From the NCBI GenBank assembly GCA_902569735.1, contig CACFVE010000003.1, forward strand, positions 1 to 64,000: a DNA stretch of 64,000 nucleotides, given 5' to 3'. Below the pieces are notes generated by a model that made no database searches, was not told the origin of the DNA, and saw nothing but the letters and a program-made list of their open reading frames with translations. Position 1 is the stretch's first letter, and the number at the start of each line of letters is the position of its first letter. Origin of the DNA: an uncultured Pelagibacteraceae bacterium (GTDB lineage Bacteria; Pseudomonadota; Alphaproteobacteria; Pelagibacterales; Pelagibacteraceae). A program made the translations under genes and the position numbers. Below are positions 1 to 10,335 of this stretch, piece after piece.

Positions 1-1214
1 AATTTATCTTTAGAATTATGTGTGATAATTATTATTGAAGAAAATTTTTTTGATTTATTTGGATTTTGTATTAATCTCTTAATCGAAACCTTATTTTTAG
101 AGAATATTTTTGTAATATTGGATAAAATTCCTGGTTTATCTAACACTTCAAATCTTAAGTATGCAGAAAACGACCTTTCAGACATTCCTTTAAAGCTTAA
201 TTTTTTTCTCTCTTTGCTTGAAATAGAAAAAGGAAATTTAATATTTCCTCTTAAAATTGAAGAGATATCTGATATTAAAGCAGAAGTAGTTGCTTCTGGT
301 CCTGCCCCCTCACCCTGAATAACATTTTGACCAACTGGTTTACCATCAACTATTACTGCATTTAAAACTCCATCTATACTAGCTATATAAGAACTTTTTT
401 TTATTAAGGTTGGATGAACTCGTTGAAAAACTTTATTGTTAATTATTTCTGAAACACCTAATAATTTTATTTTATATCCTAATTTGTTAGCATTATCTAT
501 ATCCAATTTATCAATATGACTTATTCCTTCCACATGAATGTTGTGGTTAATAAATGAGTTAAAACATAAAGAAGACAATATTTTTAATTTTGAAGCAACA
601 TCATCTCCATTTAAGTCTGATAAAGGATTTGACTCAGCATAACCTAATTTTTGAGCATCGAACAATACTTCTTTAAAATTTTTATTTTCTTTATCCATAG
701 TTGAAAGAATATAATTTGATGTACCATTAAAAATTCCATAAACTCTATTAATTTTATTAGCTATTAAACCTTCTTTTAAAGATCTTATAATTGGGACGCC
801 TCCACACACAGCAGCTTCAAATTCTAGATTAACATTATTTTCTTCTGCAATTTTAGATAATTGATCTCCATATTTTGCTATTAAGGCTTTATTGGCTGTT
901 ACGACATGTTTTTTATTTTTTAATGCATTAAAAACTAATCTTTTTGCCGCTCCTTCAGCTCCACCAATTAATTCAACAATTATATCTACTTTATTAGATT
1001 TTGTTGAATCTAGATAATTTTTAAGCCATCTATTTTTATTTATTCTTATATTTCTTTTTTTATTCTTATTTTTAGCAGAAACATAAACAATATTAGGTAT
1101 ACAGTTGTTTTTTTTGGCTAATATTTTCTTATTAGTCTGTAAATATTTATATAAGTAACTACCAATATTTCCTAAACCAACAATTGCTATGTTAAGTTTG
1201 TTGTTATTTTTCAT
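1..1214 (-). CDS. hom: homoserine dehydrogenase, 3' end truncated by window edge
   Basis: Not in ORF track because the stop lies outside the window. Reverse-strand reading from ATG at 1214 gives MKNNNKLNIAIVGLGNIGSYLYKYL...VELIGGAEGAAKRLVFNALKNKKHVVTANKALIAKYG...YGIFNGTSNYILSTM..., typical homoserine dehydrogenase motifs followed by an ACT-like region. Confidence 0.93.
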   Translation of the reverse strand, partial: MKNNNKLNIAIVGLGNIGSYLYKYLQTNKKILAKKNNCIPNIVYVSAKNKNKKRNIRINKNRWLKNYLDSTKSNKVDIIVELIGGAEGAAKRLVFNALKNKKHVVTANKALIAKYGDQLSKIAEENNVNLEFEAAVCGGVPIIRSLKEGLIANKINRVYGIFNGTSNYILSTMDKENKNFKEVLFDAQKLGYAESNPLSDLNGDDVASKLKILSSLCFNSFINHNIHVEGISHIDKLDIDNANKLGYKIKLLGVSEIINNKVFQRVHPTLIKKSSYIASIDGVLNAVIVDGKPVGQNVIQGEGAGPEATTSALISDISSILRGNIKFPFSISSKERKKLSFKGMSERSFSAYLRFEVLDKPGILSNITKIFSKNKVSIKRLIQNPNKSKKFSSIIIITHNSKDK

Positions 1215-1780
1215 TTATTTTCTCTAATTGTAATATCAGGAAATTTTTTTTCTTTGCCCTGTTTAACTAAATATTTAGATATTTCATCAATACTACATTT
1301 TTCAAGAATAGTACAAATATCACTTATTTTTTCACTAGGCTTATTAACAATATTTTTTACTTTTTTTGTTTTATCAAGATTTTTTTCCATTTTTATAGGT
1401 CTTTTAAGTTTAGCCTGTTTATTATTTTTTTTACTTTTGGTTTTTTTATTATTATTTTTTTTTCTTTTTTTTAATTCAGCTTTTTTTCTTTCAATTTCAT
1501 CATTAGATAAAACTTTTATTTTTTTTCTAGTTCTATCTTTATTTAAAATACTTATTTCTTTTTCTCCCTTGGAATTTGATCTTAAATTAAGTTCTACTAA
1601 ATCAATGTTTTTTTGGTCTTTTTTATCTACAACTTTTACTTCCAATGTTAAGTTATCCTCAAAATATTGTTCAGCTTCCGCTTTATTTATACAAACATGA
1701 TCTCCACAAATTAAAACTATCTTTGGTTTACTACAACCACACACAAATATGATTATTAAAAAAAGTATTAGATTTTTCAT
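1211..1780 (-). CDS. putative lipoprotein of unknown function, Lys-rich
   Basis: N-terminal signal with Cys (LIFVCGCSKPK), conserved-looking CGDHVCINKAEAEQYFEDNLTLEVK segment, Lys-rich centre; 4-nt overlaps with argC and hom. Confidence 0.6.
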   Translation of the reverse strand: MKNLILFLIIIFVCGCSKPKIVLICGDHVCINKAEAEQYFEDNLTLEVKVVDKKDQKNIDLVELNLRSNSKGEKEISILNKDRTRKKIKVLSNDEIERKKAELKKRKKNNNKKTKSKKNNKQAKLKRPIKMEKNLDKTKKVKNIVNKPSEKISDICTILEKCSIDEISKYLVKQGKEKKFPDITIRENK

Positions 1781-2811
1781 TTTAAACCAAGAGAAGCCGG
1801 ATGTTTATATAATAAATTCATATTTTGAATCGCTTGGCCAGATGCTCCTTTTATAAGGTTATCGATGGCAGCAAAAATGACAATTTTATTTTTTATTCTA
1901 GTATTACAAACTGAAATTTCACAATTATTTGTGTTCAAAACATTTCCTGAACCAAGTTCTGAATTCAATTTCATTATCTTTATAAATTTATCATTCTTAT
2001 AGTATTTTATTAATTCATTTCTTATTTTTTTAGATGAAGAGTTCTTTCTTAATTCAATATATATAGAAGTCAAAATGCCTCTAAAAGTTGGTAAAATATG
2101 TGGGTTAAAAGTAAATTTAATATTTTTTTTAGTATGTTTTTTAAATTCTTGTTCAATTTCTGAAATATGTCTATGATTTTTTGTACTGTATGCAAAAGTG
2201 GAATAATATAAGTTTTTGTGTTTAAATTTCTTTTCTAAATTTTTACCCGCACCAGAATAACCAGATTTAGAGTCTATAGTTATATTTTTTGTGTTGATTA
2301 AATTTTTTTTTATTAAGGGAATTAAGGGTATTTGTATTGATGTTGGATAACAACCTGGATTTGCTATAATTCTATATTTATAAATTTCATTTTTAACAAA
2401 TTCAGATATAGCATATATCGAATTCTTTATAAGTTTAGTAGCTTTATGTTTTTTCTTATAATATTTTTTATATTTTTTTCTGTCTCTAATTCTAAAATCA
2501 GCAGATAAATCAATAAATTTTATATTTTGATATTTATAATAAATTTTCTTAATAATTTTTTGAGCTTCCCCATTTGGTAATGATAAGAATGCTAAATTAA
2601 TTTTTTTCCAGTTAACCTTTTTAATTGAAGATATTTTTGGTAATTTTTTTTTAATTCTTTTGTCAAAAAAATTAATCTTTTTTCCTAACTTTTTTGTAGC
2701 GCACAAATTTATTATATTTGCTTTTGGATGTTTGGATAGTAAATAGATTAAATCTAATCCTGTATATCCAGTTGCTCCTATTACAACTATATTAATCTTT
2801 TTTTTAGACAT
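1777..2811 (-). CDS. argC: N-acetyl-gamma-glutamyl-phosphate reductase
   Basis: VVIGATGYTGLDLIYLLSKHP, ANPGCYPTSIQIPLIPL, SGYSGAGK, HRHISEIEQE motifs. Confidence 0.95.
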   Translation of the reverse strand: MSKKKINIVVIGATGYTGLDLIYLLSKHPKANIINLCATKKLGKKINFFDKRIKKKLPKISSIKKVNWKKINLAFLSLPNGEAQKIIKKIYYKYQNIKFIDLSADFRIRDRKKYKKYYKKKHKATKLIKNSIYAISEFVKNEIYKYRIIANPGCYPTSIQIPLIPLIKKNLINTKNITIDSKSGYSGAGKNLEKKFKHKNLYYSTFAYSTKNHRHISEIEQEFKKHTKKNIKFTFNPHILPTFRGILTSIYIELRKNSSSKKIRNELIKYYKNDKFIKIMKLNSELGSGNVLNTNNCEISVCNTRIKNKIVIFAAIDNLIKGASGQAIQNMNLLYKHPASLGLK

Positions 2812-2853
2812 TTGATCTTATAACACTGTCCAGTTAATTGTTAAATTAAATGA

Positions 2854-3294
2854 TTATCTCTTAGAGAATTGGAAACTTCTTCTGGCTTTTCTATGCCCGT
2901 ATTTCTTTCTCTCAACAACACGTGAGTCTCGGGTGGTCAATTTATCTTTTTTAAGATTTTTTTTTAAGAGTTCGTCGTGAGAAACTAAAGCTCTAGAAAT
3001 ACCTAGGATTATTGCACCTGCTTGACCAGATAGACCGCCGCCTTTAACTGAGCACTTTACATCATAACTTGTTCTAACTTCAGATATTTCAAGCGGTCTT
3101 GTTACAATAATTTGATGAATAGGTCTTTTGAAATATTCATTCATTTTAATTCCATTAACATAGATATTACCAGAACCTTTTTTAATCCAAACTTTAGCTA
3201 TTGATCTTTTTCTTCTTCCTGTTGCATATTTGCTGTCTTTAAAATCAAGTTTAATTTTCTTAGGTATAGATGGTGTAGTGTTTAGACTATTCAT
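2854..3294 (-). CDS. rpsI: 30S ribosomal protein S9
   Basis: ATGRRKRSIAKVWIKKGSG...GGGLSGQAGAIILGISRAL...KKYGHRKARRSFQFSKR. Confidence 0.97.
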   Translation of the reverse strand: MNSLNTTPSIPKKIKLDFKDSKYATGRRKRSIAKVWIKKGSGNIYVNGIKMNEYFKRPIHQIIVTRPLEISEVRTSYDVKCSVKGGGLSGQAGAIILGISRALVSHDELLKKNLKKDKLTTRDSRVVERKKYGHRKARRSFQFSKR

Positions 3295-3755
3295 TAATTT
3301 TTTACCAAGTTTCTTTTGTTTAGTTTATTGAATTCTATAATTTTTGGTTTTTGTATGTCATGTGGATGATTTGTACCATTATAAATTTTGAGTTTTGTTA
3401 ATTGTTTTTTAGCCAAGGGTCCTCCTGGTAACATTCTTTTAACAGCTAATTTTAAAATTTCTTGAGTTTTATTTTTTTCTTTTAATATTAAAGGACTTGT
3501 TTCTTTTATTCCTCCTGGATAACCAGTATGCCTAAAGTATTTTTTATCTTTAAATTTTTTGCCAGTAAACTTTATCTTTTCAATGTTTGTTACTATAACA
3601 AAATCCCCATTATCGATATGTGGATTAAAAGTCGGTTTATTTTTTCCTCTTAGAACTTTTGAAATATAAGAAGCAAGTCTTCCTACAGCCGCATTTTCAG
3701 CGTTTATAAGATACCAATCTTTTTTAATCTCTTTCTTTTTAATAAATGGTGTCAT
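3294..3755 (-). CDS. rplM: 50S ribosomal protein L13
   Basis: ORF 3294..3797; true start probably the internal Met at 3755 (MTPFIKKKEIKKDWYLINAENAAVGRLAS...GKNKPTFNPHIDNGDFVIV...). Confidence 0.95.
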   Translation of the reverse strand: MTPFIKKKEIKKDWYLINAENAAVGRLASYISKVLRGKNKPTFNPHIDNGDFVIVTNIEKIKFTGKKFKDKKYFRHTGYPGGIKETSPLILKEKNKTQEILKLAVKRMLPGGPLAKKQLTKLKIYNGTNHPHDIQKPKIIEFNKLNKRNLVKN

Positions 3756-3797
3756 TTTAATAGAGCGATAAATACTCACAAAATTTAATAAAGTCAA

Positions 3798-4826
3798 TTA
3801 ATTAATAGATTTATAGTAAAAATTCAACGAGAGCAGTATTAAAAAAATGCTAGAAATTTGATGCAGAGATGCTACAGCAATATGTAAATCAGTGATTAAG
3901 GCTAATACTCCTAAAATTATTTGAATAAAGATAAATACTAATAAATAAAAATAAGGTTTATATAAATTTTTTTTATTAGATTTTCTAATATCAAAACCTA
4001 TATAAATTAGAAGAAAAAATATTAAATAAGCTACGTTTCTATGTATAAATTGAACGACACTTCTATCATTAAAATTTAAAAATTCTCTGTAATCTTTAAA
4101 ATTAATATCATTAGGAAAATAAGACCCATTCATTAATGGCCAAGTTTGATAAATTTTTCCTGCATCCAAGCCAGATACAAAAGCTCCAAGTATAATTTGT
4201 AAAAAAATTAAAAATAAATAAACTTTTATAGAATTAAATTTAGAATTGTTTATAAAAAAATTTTTATTAGAATTAGTTTTAAAATTAAGGTAATACCATG
4301 TCAAACTTGTTAAAATTATAAAAGCTATAAATAAATGTGCTGAAAGCCTAAAATGACTTACATCTACCCTATCAACTAAACCACTAGCAACCATATACCA
4401 CCCTATAAATCCCTGAAAGCATACTAGTAAAAATATAGTGTATAAATTTTTTAGTTTTTTAAAACCAATTTTAAAAGAAAAAAAGATTAATGGTAAAATT
4501 AATGCTAAACCTATTATTCTTCCTAAAATCCTATGTATCCATTCCCACCAAAAAATTACTTTAAACTCATTAATAGTCATAGAATAATTTTGTAATTTGA
4601 ATTCTGGTATAGCTTTGTACAAATCAAAATAATAAATCCAATCTTGTTGAGATATAGGAGGTATTATACCAGAAAAAAGTTGCCATTTAGTTATTGAAAG
4701 ACCTGAGTCAGTTAGTCTTGTTAATCCTCCAACTATAATCATTAATCCTATTAACAAGATTAAAAGTATTAACCAGTTACGAAAGAATTTATTGTATTTT
4801 TCATCTAAAATAATATTCATAAACAA
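3798..4826 (-). CDS. ctaA: heme A synthase (COX15/CtaA family)
   Basis: Multi-TM protein with GGLTRLTDSGLSITKWQLFSGIIPP, FWWEWIHRILGR, GAFVSGLDAGKIYQTWPLMNG, FIHRNVAY. Confidence 0.94.
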   Translation of the reverse strand: MFMNIILDEKYNKFFRNWLILLILLIGLMIIVGGLTRLTDSGLSITKWQLFSGIIPPISQQDWIYYFDLYKAIPEFKLQNYSMTINEFKVIFWWEWIHRILGRIIGLALILPLIFFSFKIGFKKLKNLYTIFLLVCFQGFIGWYMVASGLVDRVDVSHFRLSAHLFIAFIILTSLTWYYLNFKTNSNKNFFINNSKFNSIKVYLFLIFLQIILGAFVSGLDAGKIYQTWPLMNGSYFPNDINFKDYREFLNFNDRSVVQFIHRNVAYLIFFLLIYIGFDIRKSNKKNLYKPYFYLLVFIFIQIILGVLALITDLHIAVASLHQISSIFLILLSLNFYYKSIN

Positions 4827-4870
4827 AGTATATAATTAAATTTAAAAATGAATATAATATTAATGTCGCT

Positions 4871-5152
4871 ATGAAAAATAAAAAGATCGTTTTAATCAGA
4901 AAAAAACTAGATAAATTAGATTTAAAAATGCTAGGTTTAATAAAAAAAAGAAGCATTTTAGTTAATAAAATTTTAAGAGAAAAAAAATATAAAAAACAAA
5001 TAATTGACAAAAAAAGAATAAAAGTAATTCTAAAAAAAATTAAGGCAGAAGCTAATAAAAGAAACCTAGATCCAAAAATAACAAATACTATATGGAAAGC
5101 AATGATTAGATCTTTTATTAATTACGAATTCAGAAACTTTAAAAAAAAATAA
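4871..5152 (+). CDS. chorismate mutase, stand-alone AroQ-type
   Basis: 93 aa helical protein: IRKKLDKLDLKMLGLIKKRSILVNKILREKK...IWKAMIRSFINYE, AroQ-like pattern. Confidence 0.75.
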   Translation: MKNKKIVLIRKKLDKLDLKMLGLIKKRSILVNKILREKKYKKQIIDKKRIKVILKKIKAEANKRNLDPKITNTIWKAMIRSFINYEFRNFKKK

Positions 5153-5153
5153 A

Positions 5154-5345
5154 TTATTTACTATGAGGTGGTAATTTTTTCTCTACGAAAAATTCATGCT
5201 TCCTAGTATTAGGATTATACTTCTTTAGTTTTAGTTTATCTTTAGCCTTCTCACCTTTTGTGGGTTTTTTTGCATAATAAATAAATTTACTATCTGGATT
5301 GCTTTCAGGAACCATCCTTACTTTAATGTGAGATTTTTTTGCCAT
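5154..5345 (-). CDS. rpmG: 50S ribosomal protein L33
   Basis: MAKKSHIKVRMVPES..FIYYAKK...LKLKKYNPNTRKHEFFVEKKL. Confidence 0.85.
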   Translation of the reverse strand: MAKKSHIKVRMVPESNPDSKFIYYAKKPTKGEKAKDKLKLKKYNPNTRKHEFFVEKKLPPHSK

Positions 5346-5703
5346 ACTTTTTAATTTTCTTTAGTTTTTCTAATATTTTTTTACTTTTATCTTTAATGAC
5401 TTCTTTATGGTAATCAGCTTTTAAACTATAAGAATTATAATCGTCAAGACTATTTATATTAGAAGTAAGAACATTTTTAACTCCATTTATAGTCATTCCT
5501 TTATCTTTAAGGAGAAATTTAATTAATTTAATGACGTTTATTTGTTTTCTTGAATAGTATCTTCTGTTTTTAATAATTATTGGTTTTATTTGTTTAAACT
5601 CTTTTTCCCAATATCTCAATATATAATTAGATGGTTTTTTTGTCTTAATATTTACTATTTTTAATAATTTAGATAATTCAGATATATTTATTAGTTTGTC
5701 CAT
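5323..5703 (-). CDS. MerR-family transcriptional regulator
   Basis: INISELSKLL...YILRYWEKEFKQIKPIIIKNRRYYSRKQINVIKLIKFLLKDKGMTINGVKNVL: MerR winged HTH pattern. Confidence 0.85.
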   Translation of the reverse strand: MDKLINISELSKLLKIVNIKTKKPSNYILRYWEKEFKQIKPIIIKNRRYYSRKQINVIKLIKFLLKDKGMTINGVKNVLTSNINSLDDYNSYSLKADYHKEVIKDKSKKILEKLKKIKKYGKKISH

Positions 5704-6003
5704 TTAAATATTATTAATTTTTTTATTAAAATTATAAGAAATTTTAAAACTTAAGGATTTTCTTGCATTAATTAAGTAAGATTTTTTATTTTTAGGATTT
5801 CGACCTATTCTTTCATCTTTATTAGTAATACTAAAAGATCCAAAGTTTTTGATATTAATTTCATCTTTTTTAATTAAATCTTTTAATATGATAATAAGAT
5901 TATCAGTTATTTTATCAGTGTAAGATTTGGAAAGACCTATTTTTGAATTTATTTTTTTTGATATATCTTTCTTAGTTAACTGAGTTTTTCTAATCTTTAA
6001 CAT
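5704..6003 (-). CDS. ihfA: integration host factor alpha-like / HU family DNA-binding protein
   Basis: LTKKDISKKINSKIGLSKSYTDKITDNLIIILKDLIKKDEINIKNFGSFSITNKDERIGRNPKN; downstream of plsX as in many alphaproteobacteria. Confidence 0.87.
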   Translation of the reverse strand: MLKIRKTQLTKKDISKKINSKIGLSKSYTDKITDNLIIILKDLIKKDEINIKNFGSFSITNKDERIGRNPKNKKSYLINARKSLSFKISYNFNKKINNI

Positions 6004-7027
6004 CTAAATGACTTAAATTATTATTTATTTGATGCATTAAGTTACCCTTTATTATTCTATAGCATAAATCTATGGAATAATAAAAACCAATAGCATCAGT
6101 TCCCCCATGACTTTTTACTACTGGACCATTTAAACCTAAAAATATTGCCCCGTTATATTTTCTTGGGTCAAGTTGAGACTTAAATTTTTTAAGTGAGAAA
6201 TAAGAAAATATTAGAGATAATTCAGAAAATATATTTTCAGTTAAAGATTTTTTTAAACTATCAGTAAGAAATTTTGCTGTTCCCTCAGCAGTCTTAAGAG
6301 CTACATTTCCAGTAAATCCATCTGTCACTATTACATTACTTTCACCATCCATAATTTTGTTACCTTCTATGTATCCATTAAAGATAAAATTTTGATCATT
6401 ACTTAATCTTTTAAGCTCTGCATAAGTTTTTTTTAATACCTCAGTACCTTTTATTTCTTCAGAACCTATATTTAAAAGCGCAACATTAGGTTTTTGTTCA
6501 GGAAAAATTGATTTATATAAAGCAGAACCCATTTCTGAAAAATCAATTAAATTTTTTTCATTGCACTCGATATTCGCTCCTAAATCTAAAACTACGCTCA
6601 TTCCTTTTTTGCTAGGCCATAAACCTGCTAATGCAGGTTTACTTACTTTATTCATCATCTTTAAAATCATTTTAGATATTACAAAAAGAACACCTGTATT
6701 CCCCGCAGATAAGCTGATATCAGCATCTCCATCGATTTGATCCTTGATAGAATTCCACATGCTAGTGTTTTTTGAATTTTTAATTGCGGTCAAAGGAGTT
6801 TCTTCATCAGATACTACTCCTTCAGAATGAATAACCTTAACTAAATCATCTTTTATATTTAGTTTTTTAATTTCTTCGTCTATATCTTTTTTATTACCGT
6901 ATAAATGAATTACAAAATCTTTTTTTAATTTATTTTTTTGTAAAAAAATATTTAAACCTTCAATATTTTTTTTTGGTGCATTGTCACCCCCCATTGCATC
7001 AATGGCAATAGTAATTTTTTTTTTCAT
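5990..7027 (-). CDS. plsX: phosphate acyltransferase PlsX
   Basis: IAIDAMGGDNAPKKNIEG, SAGNTGVLFVIS, VVLDLGANIECNEKNLIDFSEMG, VTDGFTGNVALKTAEG. Confidence 0.96.
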   Translation of the reverse strand: MKKKITIAIDAMGGDNAPKKNIEGLNIFLQKNKLKKDFVIHLYGNKKDIDEEIKKLNIKDDLVKVIHSEGVVSDEETPLTAIKNSKNTSMWNSIKDQIDGDADISLSAGNTGVLFVISKMILKMMNKVSKPALAGLWPSKKGMSVVLDLGANIECNEKNLIDFSEMGSALYKSIFPEQKPNVALLNIGSEEIKGTEVLKKTYAELKRLSNDQNFIFNGYIEGNKIMDGESNVIVTDGFTGNVALKTAEGTAKFLTDSLKKSLTENIFSELSLIFSYFSLKKFKSQLDPRKYNGAIFLGLNGPVVKSHGGTDAIGFYYSIDLCYRIIKGNLMHQINNNLSHLDVKD

Positions 7028-7036
7028 TTTAATCGA

Positions 7037-7210
7037 TTAGATATCTAATATTTTTTTTCCGTTATAGTAACCGGATTTTAAATCTATATGATGTGAAAGT
7101 TTATATTCACCACTTTTTTTATCTTCTACAATATTTATAGATGAAAGTTTATGATGAGATCTTCTCATCTTTTTTCTTGAAATTGATGTTTTTCTTTTTG
7201 GTACAGCCAT
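7037..7210 (-). CDS. rpmF: 50S ribosomal protein L32
   Basis: Not in ORF track (57 aa). Reverse-strand translation [57 protein letters not shown]; directly upstream of plsX. Confidence 0.93.
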   Translation of the reverse strand: MAVPKRKTSISRKKMRRSHHKLSSINIVEDKKSGEYKLSHHIDLKSGYYNGKKILDI

Positions 7211-7707
7211 TATGTTACCTTAAATTTTATGGCATCTTTTATCATAGTTTTAGGGTTTAATTCAAAACAAAAATGATAAAATTTTGTAAAATATTGAGCA
7301 AAAAGGTCATATTTATCTAAGTTTGAATCTTGTAAATATTCAAAATACTTTAAAACTAAATCTTTATTAATCTCAAAGTCATTATTTGATTTATTTATTT
7401 TTAATAAAATATCATAAAAAATTTTATTCATATCCTTCATTTTTTTATTAACACTTACGTCCCCAAAACCTAATTCACGCAAATCATTCTCAATACAGTG
7501 AAAAAAATGATCGTAATTTTTTTGAGGAAAATTAACTTTTTTAATTTTAAATACTGTTAATATAATGGAAAAATGAAAAAAAGTTAGATAAATTCTTGTT
7601 TCAAATGTATCTTTTAACTTTATTTTGTTATAAAAAAATAAATTTCGAGACAAAAATAGCAATGTATTATAAAATTGGTAATTATGTTTGTTTGCTTTAA
7701 AAATCAT
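7210..7707 (-). CDS. ubiquinol-cytochrome c chaperone family protein (CBP3-like)
   Basis: [31 protein letters not shown] resembles the CBP3/ubiquinol-cytochrome c chaperone signature; sits next to rpmF-plsX. Confidence 0.8.
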   Translation of the reverse strand: MIFKANKHNYQFYNTLLFLSRNLFFYNKIKLKDTFETRIYLTFFHFSIILTVFKIKKVNFPQKNYDHFFHCIENDLRELGFGDVSVNKKMKDMNKIFYDILLKINKSNNDFEINKDLVLKYFEYLQDSNLDKYDLFAQYFTKFYHFCFELNPKTMIKDAIKFKVT

Positions 7708-8151
7708 TTTAAAAGATTATTTATATTTTTATTCATTATCTTAACAGCTTGTCAATTACAAGAACCTACAAAAAATCATGGAATAGTTTTTCTTGAAAAT
7801 AGAGCTAAACAATTGATAATAAACAAGAGCAACAAAAATGATGTTATCAAAATAATAGGTCAACCACACTCTATGTCAATAAGCGATGATAACGTATGGA
7901 TATATCTAGAAAGAACCTTAACTAAGGGAAAATATCATAAATTGGGTCAACATGTGCTTAAAAAAAACAACACTTTAGTGTTAAAATTCGATAAATTTGG
8001 AATTTTAAAAGATAAAAAAATTTATAATAAAGATAATACAAACAAAGTTGCGTTTAGTGAAAAAAAAACAAAAAATGAGCTAAGCAAAAAAAGTTTTGTT
8101 GAATCTTTTTTATCTAGCGTTAAGCAAAAAATGTACGGTAATAGAAAATAA
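7675..8151 (+). CDS. SmpA/OmlA (BamE-like) outer-membrane lipoprotein
   Basis: Lipoprotein signal FIILTACQL; GQPHSMSISDDNVWIYLERTLTKGKYHKLGQHVLKKNNTLVLKFDKFGIL fits the OmlA family. Confidence 0.8.
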   Translation: MVIMFVCFKNHFKRLFIFLFIILTACQLQEPTKNHGIVFLENRAKQLIINKSNKNDVIKIIGQPHSMSISDDNVWIYLERTLTKGKYHKLGQHVLKKNNTLVLKFDKFGILKDKKIYNKDNTNKVAFSEKKTKNELSKKSFVESFLSSVKQKMYGNRK

Positions 8152-8152
8152 A

Positions 8153-10255
8153 TTAGTGTGCAATTACAGCTAATAAAAGAAGTGCTACTATATTTGTAAT
8201 TTTGATCATCGGATTTACAGCAGGTCCAGCGGTGTCTTTATAAGGATCTCCCACAGTGTCGCCAGTAACAGCTGATTTATGAGCTTCAGAGCCTTTGCCA
8301 CCAAAATTTCCATCTTCTATATATTTTTTAGCATTATCCCAAGCTCCTCCTCCTGCTGTCATTGATACGGCTACAAACAATCCAGTTATAATCACTCCTA
8401 ATAACATGGCTCCCAAAGATGAAAGTGCAGCCTCAAGACCACCTATTTGCAATATTACAAAATATAAAATAATCGGTGACAAAACCGGCAGTAATGAAGG
8501 TATAATCATTTCTTTAATTGCTGCTTTTGTTAGTAAATCAACTAATCTGCCGTAATCAGGTTTTCTTTTACCCTTCATAATTCCAGGAATTTTTTTGAAC
8601 TGTCTTCTTACTTCAATTACAACGGCACCACCAGCTCGTCCTACAGCTTGCATGCCCATAGAACCAAACAAATAAGGTAACATTCCACCAATTAAAAGTC
8701 CTGCAACTACAAATGGATTAGATAAATCAAAAGTTACATTTACGCCTTCTAAAGTAGAATTCTTAACAGTAGAAAAATATTTTATATCTTCAGTATAAGC
8801 AGCAAATAAAACTAAAGCACCAAGACCCGCAGACCCAATTGCATAACCTTTGGTTACAGCTTTTGTAGTATTTCCTACAGCATCAAGTGCATCAGTAGTT
8901 TTTCTTACATTTTTAGGAAGTTTTGACATTTCTGCTATTCCCCCAGCATTATCAGTAACAGGACCATAGGCATCTAAAGCAACTACCATTCCAGTTAATG
9001 CTAACATGGATGTAACGGCTATCGCAATTCCATAAAGTCCTGCTAAATTATTTGTATATAAAATTCCTGAAACTATTATTAGTGCTGGTATAGCTGTTGC
9101 TTCCATTGAAACTGCTAAACCTTGGATAACATTAGTTCCATGTCCTGTTGTAGATGATTTAGCTACAGATTGAACAGGTCTATAATTTGTTCCTGTATAA
9201 TACTCTGTAATCCAAATTAACAAACCAGTAATTACAAAACCTACTACTCCACAAATATAAAGATTTAAACCTGAAAAACTTTTTCCATTATTGTTATAAA
9301 TTTCATTCAGTCCCAATATTGAGTCTGTTACGGGATATAAAATAAATAGTGAAGTTACTGCTGTAACAACAAAGCCTTTATAAAGAGCGCCCATAATATT
9401 CTTGCTTTTTCCTAGTTTTACAAACCATGTACCTATTATAGACGTAATAATACAAGATCCTCCAATTGCTAAGGGATAAATCATTAAATTGTAGTCTGTA
9501 GGAAAAAATATTGAAGAAAGAACCATAGTAGCAACTATAGTAACTGCATAAGTTTCAAATAAATCTGCAGCCATTCCTGCACAATCTCCAACGTTATCTC
9601 CCACATTGTCTGCAATTACAGCTGGATTTCTTGGATCATCCTCTGGAATACCAGCCTCAACCTTACCAACTAAATCAGCTCCAACGTCTGCTCCTTTGGT
9701 AAATATACCTCCACCTAATCTTGCAAAAATTGAAATCAATGAAGCACCAAAACCTAAAGCTACTAAAGCATTAATTATTTCTCTACTGTCTACTTCTAAT
9801 TTTATTAAAATTATATAATAAATTGTAATAGCTAATAATGCTAAACCAGCAACTAATAAACCAGTTATAGCTCCAGATTTAAAAGCGATTGTTAAGCCAG
9901 CTTGTAAACTTTTTCTAGATGCTTCTGCAGTTCTTACATTTGCTTTCACAGAAATTAACATTCCTACATATCCAGCTACTCCTGATAAAAATGCTCCTAT
10001 AAAATAACCTAAGCCAACTAAGTAACTAAAAAAATATGTTACAATTCCTAATACAATGATACCAACTATAGCAATTGTTTTGTATTGACGGTTTAGATAT
10101 GCCTTAGCACCTATTTGAATTGCTTCGGCTATTTCTTGCATTCTATTATTACCTGGACTTGATGAAAGAATTTGACCTGATAATAAATAACTATATGCAA
10201 CAGCAAGAATTCCTGTAAATGATATTAAATATAATAGTTCTAAATAATTAATCAT
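8153..10255 (-). CDS. hppA: membrane-bound proton-translocating pyrophosphatase
   Basis: 700 aa multi-[115 protein letters not shown]. Confidence 0.98.
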   Translation of the reverse strand: MINYLELLYLISFTGILAVAYSYLLSGQILSSSPGNNRMQEIAEAIQIGAKAYLNRQYKTIAIVGIIVLGIVTYFFSYLVGLGYFIGAFLSGVAGYVGMLISVKANVRTAEASRKSLQAGLTIAFKSGAITGLLVAGLALLAITIYYIILIKLEVDSREIINALVALGFGASLISIFARLGGGIFTKGADVGADLVGKVEAGIPEDDPRNPAVIADNVGDNVGDCAGMAADLFETYAVTIVATMVLSSIFFPTDYNLMIYPLAIGGSCIITSIIGTWFVKLGKSKNIMGALYKGFVVTAVTSLFILYPVTDSILGLNEIYNNNGKSFSGLNLYICGVVGFVITGLLIWITEYYTGTNYRPVQSVAKSSTTGHGTNVIQGLAVSMEATAIPALIIVSGILYTNNLAGLYGIAIAVTSMLALTGMVVALDAYGPVTDNAGGIAEMSKLPKNVRKTTDALDAVGNTTKAVTKGYAIGSAGLGALVLFAAYTEDIKYFSTVKNSTLEGVNVTFDLSNPFVVAGLLIGGMLPYLFGSMGMQAVGRAGGAVVIEVRRQFKKIPGIMKGKRKPDYGRLVDLLTKAAIKEMIIPSLLPVLSPIILYFVILQIGGLEAALSSLGAMLLGVIITGLFVAVSMTAGGGAWDNAKKYIEDGNFGGKGSEAHKSAVTGDTVGDPYKDTAGPAVNPMIKITNIVALLLLAVIAH

Positions 10256-10335
10256 AATTAAAAAGGATAAATGCCAAAAATATTTAAAAAAGGCAAGTTA
10301 AACTTATCATTTATAAAGGAAAAAATCTCTGTAAA

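Noticed and set aside
22-318. 98-aa + strand ORF at the left edge
   Set aside because: Antisense to homoserine dehydrogenase, which reads through this whole region on the - strand.
1254-1700. 148-aa + strand Phe/Leu-rich ORF
   Set aside because: Antisense shadow of the Lys-rich lipoprotein gene; Phe/Leu richness comes from poly-T complement of Lys codons.
4801-5010. 69-aa - strand ORF overlapping chorismate mutase
   Set aside because: Low-complexity Phe/Leu antisense reading; the + strand chorismate mutase is better supported.
8295-9818. + strand ORFs 8295-8555 and 9606-9818
   Set aside because: Antisense to well-conserved hppA sequence.
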